64,000 nucleotides of DNA. It comes from Plumapathes pennacea. Its lineage: Eukaryota; Cnidaria; Anthozoa; Antipatharia; Myriopathidae. Positions 55,626 to 64,000 of this stretch are shown in pieces; the stretch's first letter is position 1, and each line of letters starts with the position of its first letter. The notes beneath the pieces were generated by a model that did no database searches, had not been told where the DNA came from, and saw nothing but the letters and a program-made list of their open reading frames with translations. Made by a program: the position numbers and the translations under genes. The stretch covers positions 5,053,501 to 5,117,500 of the forward strand of contig OZ038473.1 in the NCBI GenBank assembly GCA_964036295.1. Direction: 5' to 3'.

Positions 55626-56033
55626 TTTTCAGCACTTCGTGCTGAACGCAAGCTTAAAAACGTTCCAGAAGTGTGAAGTGAAAGTAGCCCACATTGAGCC
55701 CATGCTGAAGGCAACAATTACAACACTAAGGAAGCTTCGAAAAGAAAAGGGACCACATCTCAAGAGAGTTGACGAAGTCCTTCAAGTTGACCTTCGTATA
55801 CACAAGATTCCTATCAACGATACAGACAAGGCAAACTTCTACAAGCTTTGAGACAAGTTCCTTGCTTCAGTAATCGCAACCTCGAGGCCAGATTTCCAGA
55901 CAGCGAAGTAATTTCTGCTCTCTCCATGTTAGATCCGACCAAAATGCCTGCAGAATTCATTTTCTATGGGAAAGAGGAAATCGAGACCCTCTGGAACCAC
56001 TTCGAGCTGAACACAGATCTCATGAACGAGTAG

Positions 56034-56365
56034 TCACAATTCAGAGATAGAACTGAGTAAAGGATGCTACAGCTTCAATTGCAAAATAAAAGACAGAGTT
56101 TTAAATAAACATTTTCAACAAAAAAATGTACGTAGTGGTAAACTCATAAGAGCCGCAGTTACCTTAGCACTCTAACCCCCACCTTCAAAATATGTAGACC
56201 CTTTGCCTTGACCATGTTATCGGTACACAATTCCAGTGAAGCCAGGAGGTTATCAAAACCTGCAAAATACAGTAACTTCCAAGTTCTTCCATGGCAGCCA
56301 TGTTGAAAAAGTCATTTTGGAATTGAACCTGGGAACGAGGTTGTGTCAAACTGTTTTTCTCTTTG
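56034..56365. other. no gene seen
   Basis: AT-rich 3' flank of the hAT-type gene. Confidence 0.3.
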
Positions 56366-56690
56366 GCAAGAAATGTTCAAATTCACTAGGTGAGAAATAT
56401 TCAAACTCCCTAGCGAGAATTTTTTTTAACTCGCTAGCGAGAAATGTTCAAACTTGCTAGCGAGAAATGTTCAAACTTGCTAGCAAGAAATGTCCGAACT
56501 CGCTAGCAAGAAATGTCCAAACTTGCTAGCGAAATGTCCAAACTCGCTAGCAAGAAATGTCCAAACTCACCAGCGAGAAATGTCCAAACTCGCAAGCAAG
56601 AAATGTTCAAACTTGCTAGAGAGAAATGTTCAAACTCAGTAGCGAGAAATCAAAACTCGCTAGCAAGAAACTGGACCACACGCTCAAGCA
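56366..56690. repeat. 22-23-bp tandem repeat (GCTAGCGAGAAATGTTCAAACT)
   Basis: About 14 imperfect units of CTAGCGAGAAATGTTCAAACTYG, with C/T and G/A variation (GTTC or GTCC, AGCGAG or AGCAAG). The GCTAGC at unit joints is palindromic. There are no unique spacers. Confidence 0.9.
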
Positions 56691-57549
56691 TTTGAACATG
56701 GTTTATTTAAAGCTTAGTATTTTGAAGAGCACTTCAACTCCTGTGAATTCTGATTACTTTTGGCAGTAACAGCTTTCCATAACCTGAGGCAGTTTCCAAT
56801 TTGTCAACACCATGGCTCTTGTTGCTTCGACCATTTTAGGCAATAAATAAATTAACTTTTAAGCTGTAAATGTAGGAAAGCAAAACATTAAGCTTAGCCT
56901 TACAAAGGTTCGTATCTGTAATTGTAAATTAAGCTTGTGCTTAGTTCAAAATTGATTTCAAGGACAAAGAATGCAGTGATATACAGTTATTCCCATTCAG
57001 TTTACATGGTTTATTAGCCCTGAAGAGTATGATACAAGTGCAAACATGATCTCAAGAAAATTGCAGGTAAAGCTACGTATCCAAGCATTTCAGGTATGTC
57101 AGAAAACTAGATGTAATGTAATGTTTCACTCAGGTGTTTAAAATGTAACTAAATAAGCAGTAGTTAAAGTGTATTTTGCCAAATGTAAAGCAAACTAGTC
57201 TAAAGCTATCCCTTAAGAACAAGAAAGATGGTGAGCCAGATGGTGAGCTAAAACAAAGAGACCATATGGTAAACATGATACTGAGGCTGTGGACACTAAA
57301 TACTGGCTTACTTGAACTGAAACTAAAACTAAACTGCTGACCATTTAAAATAATCGCAGGCACACCAAAACACACTAGAGACAGGAAAAAAAAAACAAAC
57401 AGTTCCGGCAAGTTGGCAACACAGTTCATTGTATATTGTATTTCTTTTAGCCACAATTCTACTGATTGAAGTGAATCCCCATTCATCTCGAGCGGCTTTA
57501 GAAATTGGAAAAAAGCACTTGGCAAGAAAGATTGTTATCTTGACGGGCA
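56691..57549. other. no gene seen
   Basis: Non-coding AT-rich DNA. A minus-strand frame at 57130-57525 shows no known domain. Confidence 0.3.
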
Positions 57550-58021
57550 TGTGCAAAGTAAAGAACACAAAATTGCAGAGCAAAAGATGACCAACTTCCC
57601 AAAGACACGCTGCCCAGGCAACAACATCAGCACAAGACTGCAGAGACAGGTAGCCAAGCAACAGTGTCACACAATGACAGAGGGGCATTCCGTTTACACT
57701 GCAGAGGTAACTGGGACACCTTTCAACAAAATGAAGTTTGGAATTTCGCCTTCTTCGTGGACTGGAAATCAAAGTACTGTATGATCCAGAACTCAAAGAC
57801 CATTTGGACTATACTTCTCCCATGACTCAGAACAAGATAATAAATTTGTGTGATGATGTCATTAGAAAGCATATCTAAGCATCCATGCTGAAGTATTGGA
57901 GAGTGTAATGGCCGACAAAACTCAAGATTGTTCTACAGCTGAGCAACTCAGTATTTTTGTACACTATGTCAACAGCGAAAACGAAGTTCGTGAAGAATTC
58001 TTTGAATATTGTGAAGCTTGA
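57550..58021 (+). pseudogene. second hAT-type (ZMYM1-like, DUF4371) fragment
   Basis: In several frames the plus strand reads STRLQRQVAKQQ, then TSPMTQNKIINLCDDVIRKHI, and VMADKTQDCSTAEQLSIFVH, ending with YVNSENEVREEFFEYCEA and a stop. The M-A-D-K/E-T-x-D string holds the first catalytic Asp region of the DUF4371 hAT fold (ADET in relatives; here ADKT). The C-terminal half is missing. It belongs to a different subfamily from the hAT gene at 53-56 kb. Confidence 0.7.
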
Positions 58022-58039
58022 AAAAATGAGATCTTGTAC

Positions 58040-58105
58040 ATAGGATCCTACGGGATCTTTTGTAAGATCCTATACTATCCTATACTATCCTATACTAGAA
58101 ATACG
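58040..58105. repeat. short CCTATACTAT tandem and GGATCCTACGGGATC foldback
   Basis: Three to four CCTATACTAT units follow a small AGGATCCTACGGGATCTTTTGTAAGATCCT-type inverted structure (arms of 8-9 bp). Confidence 0.6.
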
Positions 58106-58296
58106 ATAATCGCATATACCCCCTCACTCTGCCATTGATGGGACTTTTACTTTTGGTAACTCCCAATAAGAGTAGCCTTTGTTTTACCGAAATGTTGACT
58201 CAATCTTTTCTTCGAACTCAAGTGCTACACGCAAAGGAAGGAGAAAAAGAATGGTGTGTGTTATACTTTTGCGTTGAAAAAAGAATCGATTGCGTA

Positions 58297-58506
58297 CGGT
58301 GGCCCAGAAGGCTCAACACAAAAAAAAAATACAACGCAAATTAAAAGAGCACAACACAAATAAAAACATCACAACGCAAATAAAATATTAAAAAATTGCA
58401 CAAAAAAAAAAACGCAGCTCTAATAAAAAAAAGTCGCAAAGCAAACAAAAAAGTCGCAACACAAACAAAAAAAGTCGCAACACAACGACAGAGGGACTGG
58501 GCTCGA
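58297..58506 (+). repeat. left terminal inverted repeat (about 210 bp)
   Basis: Starts CGGTGGCCCAGAAGG and ends ...GGGACTGGGCTCGA. The middle holds A-rich repeats: ACAACGCAAATAAAA near the tip, then GTCGCAAAGCAAACAAAAAA and GTCGCAACACAAAC. Against the right arm it has small indels in A-runs and one rearranged middle segment. Confidence 0.95.
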
Positions 58507-58596
58507 GTTATCTCTGACCAAGTTGACTGAAGGCTCTGTAAGATTTTCGCGCGAAAACAGATCATATTCCAGTGTGAGAAACACTACCTAACTGCC

Positions 58597-61500
58597 ATGT
58601 TTTGTTCACGCTGTGGGAAGGAGGTGACTCAAGATGCGAAATTTTGCTGCAATTGTGGAACGTCCGTTTCGATTGCACCATCTGCCATTCAACCAACACC
58701 AACCTGTGGAATAGAAGAGTTTAAAAAGAGGAAAGAGGCTGAAAGACGCTCAAAATTCCAGCCCAAATCCAAGCGAGGTAAAACTGGTAACAAAATGGAA
58801 AAACCGGTTCCACCAAAACATGTCGCTATAAATATTGGCTTCATGAAGTATACCAATGGGTATTTGAAGAAATGCCGCGGTAAAACTCTTCCGATCAGAG
58901 TTCCTCCATCGGCGAATGCTGCTATGGTAAAGGAAAGCTGTGCGCAAGCACGCAAATCATGATAAATCTGTCCTCAATGGAGTCGACTATGCACTACTTT
59001 ACCCCGATGGCAGCCAGGTTGTCTTCCTGCCAGGATCGTTTGATCCATTTATCCTAGAAAAATACAGAGACGACCTCGGAAGGAATTACAGCCGAATAAC
59101 GCTGTTCATTGCCCTAAAAGATGACTATCTCGCAGCGGAAATGGAAGAATTTGAAGGCTCCAAGGACGAAAAGAACGGCGATACCGGCGATGAGAGCGAG
59201 TTCGAAAAGAGTGTCTTTGACGACTGCACAGACATCAGTCACAAGTTGGACGGTACCCCAAAGCATGCCGTGATAGATATAACTGGAGATCAACCTGGGC
59301 CATCTAGTGATAATGGAGTAGACTCCATGGCAGAATGTCCAACCTGCTTCGGGCAATTTCCAATCAAGATAATAGCTGACCACGCAGACTCATGCTGCGA
59401 TGTATGGGTTGGAGAAATAGAGGAAACAGAGACAGATTATGATTTCTGCCCGCCTCAGGTTAATACGGTGGCTGCTTTAGAAGACGTAAACCTGAAAGGT
59501 GTCATTGAAAGCTTGGTGCAGTTCGTCCCGGAAGCGAAGCAGGTGAATCTGCGCGTCCGCCGGAAGGACTTATGGGCAGACGTGAAAAAGGTCCATGAAA
59601 GAGGAAAGCTGTCCCCAGGTCACCCTTTGAAAATACAGTTCATTGGAGAGCCAGCAGTGGATGATGGGGGTCCCCTTCGCGAGTTTTTTTCAGGTAAATT
59701 AAATATGGGATAGTGCCTAGTAACTTTTGCATACATCATAGACTGAAATATGTACTTACAACTGACTTTCTAATTTTATTTTGCTGAAAACATGAGATAT
59801 GCTGAGGTAGAACAATTGAATGTCACTACCAACCATAAGTTATTGCCTCGCATTAGCTCTCTATACCTTTTACTAATTAATAATATTAATCAATTCCTTT
59901 TTTTTTCAGAAATACTGGCAATCATAGAGAGGAAGCTTTTCATATCTGGAAAGCCTATCACATCGACCATCTCTCTTAGCAGCAATGATTTTTACTTGGC
60001 TGGATTGCTGATGATTACATCAGTTCTACAAGGTGGGACAGCACCATCCTTTTTAGACCCAGGTGTGTATCGGTACTTGACAAACCAGCCACTGTCTCCA
60101 GAAGACAATGATGCAAAGTACAAAGATGCTGCCAAGAAGGTATCTACTACAGCAGTTTTCAAATGATTATAAAAAATAAACAGTGAAAACTAAATTAACA
60201 ATCACTTACAATCAGCATTAAGTTACAATTTGGCTCCCAGTCAGCCAATCTCCAAGCATCATACTTAGTCAGTTCACATAGACAGTACACTATTCTTTAA
60301 TATGAAACCAAATGAGTATAATTAGCAGTATAGTGAAATCTATTTACGTACAATATTTTCGTTTATATATTGATTTTTGTTCCCTTAAGATTCAGTCAGT
60401 AACCATTGTAAAGGATCTACAAGATGTCCTTCTGCAGGATGATGTTTTTGAAGTCCTTGAAGAGATTGGGTATGCTGGGGTACCCAGCAGAGAAACTCTC
60501 ATTTCCTCATCAGATATCATACAGTGAGTATGACACATTTTACTTTATTGTGACAGTGAAATATCAATACCTACACTCCACTGTTCATGAATCTGCTTCA
60601 GTAACAGAGGGAACTGGCTTGGCTTTACTACAGGGTCTTGATGGATGGGGCACACATAACTTAAGTTAGAGGTCATTTGATTTAGAGCCTGTTCTTAGTT
60701 TGAGCACATGTTTTAAAACAAATGCTCCTTACTAATGCATAGCACACTACATGGAGTTAAGTACTTTTGTCAAACATAATTATCCAATTGCAGATCAATT
60801 TGCATCAAGAGCCAGATGTGCTCCTTCCTACCCCAACTGATGCAGTTAGAACAAGGCCTCAGCAGCTGTGGTGTCCTAGCATCTGCAAAGAAGTATCCTA
60901 AACTGTGGGAACCTGTTTTCACTTCAGGTTGTGTTGCATGCACACCCACAGCTGAAGACTTTCTGAATGATCTCATTGTTGATTTTAGCCTCTCCCAAAT
61001 CAGAAAGGAGAAGGAGATTGATGTGTACAAGCTATTTTGTGACTTTGTGGAGTCTTTAGAGGAAGAAGGTATCTTTATTATCCATTATTGATTATCCTTC
61101 TTGGTAACAAAAGAAAAAATATTTGAAACTGCTGTAATCCCGTACACGTGCCTTTTTCTAAAACTGCTAGACCAGAAAGTGTAGCAACAAAGAACTTGAA
61201 GAATGTAAAGATTACTGCCAGAGCTGGAAATTGCAAAAACATGGTCATCAATATTAAGGAAATGTGGAGTTTGCAAAATTTTTGGATAGTACAAGAGAAT
61301 ACAATCCTACCTTGCACCTGCAGGAGAGTGGAACTAAATTTAGTGTTTTAATAACATTTATTAATACGAACGGTAACATGTTGATATTACCAATATAAAC
61401 ATTATTTATTTTTATTAGGTTCAGGTGATATCACTATTGGTGACCTGATGAAATGGCTGTCAGGCTCTGGAACAGTTCCTGTGCTTGGATTCCAGAAGAA

Positions 61501-61669
61501 GTTTTCTATTTCTTTTGTACATGGTTGTAGAGATGCTTGCAGGTGCCTGCCTACTGCTTCAACATGTGATCTGTTGCTAAAGTTGCCAGTGCACATCAAC
61601 AACTTGCAGGAAATGGACACTATCATGACCTCTGCACTGAAAGACTGCACTGGTTTTGGCTTTGTGTAA
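58597..61669 (+). CDS. transposon-borne HECT E3 ubiquitin ligase, five exons
   Basis: Exons: 58597-59693, 59910-60139, 60390-60523, 60794-61068, 61419-61669; all four introns have GT...AG ends and joining keeps the frame. About 660 residues. Order: an N-terminal zinc ribbon (CSRCGKEV...CCNCGTS); a conserved-looking region KPVPPKHVAINIGFMKYTNG; an acidic linker; a C-x2-C...H-x3-C finger (CPTCFGQFPIKIIADHADSC, about 59330-59395) like ubiquitin-binding UBZ4 fingers; then HECT, from LKIQFIGEPAVDDGGPLREF to the catalytic CLPTASTCDLLLKLP, where T-C supplies the thioester Cys. HECT enzymes take ubiquitin from E2 onto Cys and pass it to substrate. One defect: a 1-bp frameshift near 58936. G2E3-like HECT genes are the closest kind I know. 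Its role for the element is unknown. Confidence 0.85.
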
Positions 61670-61808
61670 TGTGTATTTTATCTGGGAAACACAAAACCTC
61701 TTTGCTTGCTATTGTTACGAGATATTGCCCATGTCACCATTTCATTTTTGCACTTTCAAATTAGAAGCTGACATATGTGATTTTTTGTTGCCCTGGTTTA
61801 TGGTAAAA

Positions 61809-63282
61809 TTATCTGTTTGCAATGTCAATTAATCTCAGAAATAAACTATATGCTTCATCAGTACTCTTTGGGTATTGGAAATTATCATTTTCCATAACAT
61901 AATGGAAATATTCCTGATACAAGTTCAGTTCACATTCGTGACTGTCAAGTTCATCCAAATGAAGTTCCATTTCACGCACTGTGTCTGCTGGTACAGGCAC
62001 CATACAATCAGAGCTTCCAGAGCGTTGTGGTAGATAGTACAGGACTTCGGGTACACCAGGAACAGTGCCATGTCTGGATGGGCGAATTCTGTGGGTATTC
62101 CAGTGTTTCTTCACATTATCCAGATCCTCTTGCAACACACCATTATAGCAAAACCATAAACACTCTGTGTGTAACTGACTTCCTAAGTCTAATATTCCAC
62201 TTTCAACCATACCCTTAAATAGATCTATCCACCAGGAAGACCTGCCTCTTCTTAGGAAGGACCACCAACACTCAATTCTCTGGTTGCTTGGAGATGTGCC
62301 ATACCTATGTGATTTTTCTCCAGCAAATTGATCACTTCCATGTTGCCTGAAATATGTTTGCATTGCAGCCATTGTTCCATTTTCTGTCCCACAGTCAGTT
62401 CTTACAAGTATTGGGCAACCAGAGTTTTCTGAGACACAGTCCAGAAAAAAACTTGCAATAGCTTCTGGTTTGTTGTTGGATCTAGCAACTTCTAGCCAGA
62501 GAATTTTTCGGCTGTACCCATCTATGGCTCCATGTATGGGGAAGCCAAATGGTTTCAATTTGTCGTACCCTAAAAGAGTCAATATAAATTAATGTGAAAC
62601 TATTTGTATTAATGCATCAGTTTTCAAGCTGTTCAAACAGTGGAAATAATTTTATAAGCCAATACCTTGACAATGATACATCTCTTAAAATGTATATTTT
62701 AAATGATTGACCAAACTAGGAGCATAATAAATTCCCTATCAAAACATAATTAGTACGTAGTCAGTTAGGAGAATTTTGATGATAGGGAGCAACAGAACAG
62801 CTATTTTAGTTGAGTTTTGATTCCTATCGAATTGCGTAAGTTAAGCAACTGAAATGTTTAAAAAGCTCACCGTCAACATGCCAGCAGAAGTTGGGACCAT
62901 AACTCAAGTATCGCCGTCTTGCCAATCTCCTGCTTCTTCTTTGCTGACTATTTGCAGGGTCCAGTTCTCGTACAAGCTCAGCAACCCGCTGCCTCGGAAC
63001 GTGAATGTGATGATTTAATCGTAGTGAGTGCCAAACAGCCCTATATCCACGAAGCTCACCAGGCCCCGAAATTTCTTGACGAACGATGTCCTTGAGTTTT
63101 TCTTCATCTATTTCAACACCTCTCCTTCGTAAGCCGTAGTCTCTTAACCTTCGCTTAAGAGTGGCTAAACTAATAACAATCTCGTGTCGATGTTCTAAGA
63201 AGTCGAGAATTACTTTGTTTTCAAACCCTTGATGAAAGTAATGTTCTAGAATGCTTCTCAGCTCATCACGATCGTCTGCCAT
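61809..63282 (-). CDS. integrase-like DD40E transposase, two exons
   Basis: Exon 1 is 63282-62871 and exon 2 is 62569-61809; the 301-bp intron has GT at 62870 and AG at 62570. The joined frame is 390 residues without a break. The N-terminus holds a helix-turn-helix-like segment (HRHEIVISLATLKRRLRDYG) and RGYRAVWHSLRLNHHIHVPR, as in IS3/retroviral-type integrases. The core gives FCWHVDG (Asp at 62872-62874, just before the splice), VRTDCGTENG (Asp at 62394-62396) and NQRIECWW (Glu at 62271-62273), with 40 residues between the last two. FGFPIHGAIDGYSRKILWL lies between. It should cut and join the element ends. The ATG at 63282 is 45 bp inside the right inverted repeat. All three acids are present, so it may be active. 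Confidence 0.88.
62570..62870 (-). other. intron in the transposase gene
   Basis: On the minus strand GACG/GTGAGC and TTTTAG/GGTACG join to code D-G-Y-D in frame, directly after the first catalytic Asp. Neither exon alone can form the active site. Confidence 0.85.
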
Positions 63283-63327
63283 CGGAAAATGGCGGGAGAG
63301 ACAGCGCGGTTACCATTCGGGGGATAT

Positions 63328-63539
63328 TCGAGCCCAGTCCCTTTGTCGTTGTGTTGCGACTTTTTTGTTTGCTTTGCGACTTTTTTTTAATTAGCGTTGC
63401 GACTTTTTTGTTTGCTTTGCGACTTTTTCTTATTTGCGTTGTAATGTTTTTATTTGCGTTGTGATGTTTTTATTTGTGTTGTGATTCTTTTTATTTGCGG
63501 TGTATTTTTTTTTTGTGTGTTGAGCCTTCTGGGCCACCG
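63328..63539 (-). repeat. right terminal inverted repeat (about 212 bp)
   Basis: The inverse of 58297-58506, ending CCTTCTGGGCCACCG. It holds four to five TTTTTTGTTTGCTTTGCGAC-type units and several TTTATTTGCGTTGTGATG units. TA follows directly. Confidence 0.95.
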
Positions 63540-64000
63540 TAATTGCGTGACGAAGTACATATTTCCCACGGTCGGCACGTCAAATTAATTCATACAGTCT
63601 GCCAAGCACGTTCTCGAAATTTAATACTCAAAGTTTGAAGTTGGTCGGCCGTCGTAGTACGGGAAAAAAGGAACACTGATTTTCTAATTTCGAATTCATA
63701 GGCAGCACAATAATAGGCTTCCTGTGCAATTTGTTTTTACTACTGCATGCACCAGACTCAGGCATGCATATTTAATAGGCTCGAATTGTTTTGTATTTGA
63801 ACCCACTCAAAACAGCAAAATTTCTCCCAGAATCAAAGCAAAACTTGAACAGTTTACTTCAAATTATACACGGGCTTCAGACCCAGTAATACTTCTAAGG
63901 GCTTGTGAACGATTTTCGCTGCAATCACCGCGTGTCAGATTACAGAAAAATAAGACATCTGACTAAATTATTCAAGACTCCAAGTTCCGATTGCTCTGAG
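63540..64000. other. flank of the transposon; no gene seen
   Basis: TA (63540-63541) then non-coding DNA. A frame at 63724-63966 is short and unrecognised. Confidence 0.35.

Larger units (their letters stand above)
53006..56033 (+). pseudogene. hAT-type (ZMYM6/KIAA1586-like) transposase gene, broken
   Basis: CAGGGTTCTCACTAGGG at 53006 looks like a hAT terminal repeat. From an ATG at 53261 the fragments read: MQWKHNWTEGRLWLSYDSE and VKDHEKGEYHRKAINLE (TTF-type zinc region), AMRTKKEKTIAAAIKCTHW-like helix, SIAILLDETTDIS (first catalytic Asp), VPGFDGASVMIGNNNKVSAK (second Asp) and VINIHHIANRLTLAAKDAF. A canonical GT...AG intron (54394-54525) follows KHIR and splices to WLSHDAAS. After an insertion at about 54735-55625 the C-terminal part resumes: VAHIEPMLKATITTLRKL and LEARFPDSEVISALSMLDP. 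Numerous frameshifts make it inactive. No right terminal repeat is recognised. Confidence 0.75.
58297..63539. mobile_element. 5.24-kb DNA transposon with HECT ligase and DD40E transposase
   Basis: Terminal inverted repeats of about 210 bp start with CGGTGGCCCAGAAGGCTCAA at the left and are inverted at the right, with TA just outside on both sides (58295-58296 and 63540-63541). Two genes point inward and converge: an E3 ubiquitin ligase (58597-61669, +) and an integrase-like transposase (61809-63282, -). They start 90 and 45 bp inside the inverted repeats and end 139 bp apart, so nothing is spare. The transposase frame is open after removal of one intron. The ligase has one frameshift. The long similar arms and open frames suggest a young insertion. 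The superfamily is uncertain; integrase-type eukaryotic transposons such as Ginger or IS3EU are the first to compare. Confidence 0.9.

Noticed and set aside
56366-56690. CRISPR-like array of short direct repeats
   Set aside because: There are no unique spacers between units, no cas genes, and the DNA is eukaryotic. It is a plain tandem repeat.
1-64000. Bacterial or viral contamination as the source of the sequence
   Set aside because: Spliceosomal introns, metazoan transposon families throughout and AT-rich spacer DNA fit an animal genome; no bacterial operon or ribosome-binding pattern is present.

Overview
The window is animal, intron-bearing, AT-rich DNA built almost entirely of transposable elements. 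The mix points to a cnidarian, most likely an anthozoan such as a coral or anemone. It holds DUF6589/C2H2 and RecQ-like genes, BEL/Pao, CR1/L2-like LINE and Penelope-like retroelements, a Polinton-like DNA polymerase B, and Helitron, Harbinger, piggyBac, pogo and hAT transposases, a SWIM-YqaJ gene, and HECT E3 ligase genes resembling the G2E3-like genes that are multicopy in cnidarians. The species is an inference; no marker gene is present. I see no rRNA or tRNA and no clearly intact single-copy host gene.

Layout: 0.3-3.4 kb, a DUF6589 gene (+) and a RecQ-like helicase gene (-) end tail to tail, both damaged. 3.4-7.7 kb, a decayed BEL/Pao element (-) ending in an LTR-like block. 7.7-16.95 kb, a Polinton-like DNA polymerase B gene (-) split by a nearly complete BEL/Pao element (+, 8025-14859) with 434/437-bp LTRs and the 5-bp target duplication CATAT. 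17.4-18.3 kb, a Helitron N-terminal fragment (-). 18.8-20.6 kb, two related exons of an unknown gene. 22-28.3 kb, a LINE split by a 3.2-kb insertion with terminal inverted repeats that is filled with minisatellites. 28.3-29.3 kb, fragments of a HECT gene and an integrase-type transposase in convergent order. 29.6-34.4 kb, tandem and dispersed repeats. 34.4-37.8 kb, two Harbinger fragments and an unknown gene. 38-39.7 kb, a hAT-like non-autonomous element with a nested MITE. 40.6-42.4 kb, a kinase pseudogene and a Penelope-like fragment. 43.7-50.1 kb, piggyBac, pogo, a 1.5-kb TIR element and a gypsy-like fragment. 51.6-58 kb, SWIM-YqaJ and two hAT/ZMYM-type pseudogenes.

The most interesting unit is at 58297-63539. 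It is a 5.24-kb DNA transposon with about 210-bp inverted repeats flanked by TA. It carries two inward-facing, convergent, intron-containing genes: a zinc-ribbon/UBZ-like/HECT E3 ubiquitin ligase (+, five exons) and a DD40E integrase-like transposase (-, two exons). Both genes start within 100 bp of the inverted repeats, so the ligase looks like a proper part of the element. The fragments at 28.3-29.3 kb repeat the same order in a diverged form, which argues for a family of ubiquitin-ligase-bearing transposons. The DUF6589/RecQ pair has a similar convergent layout and may be a second two-gene element.
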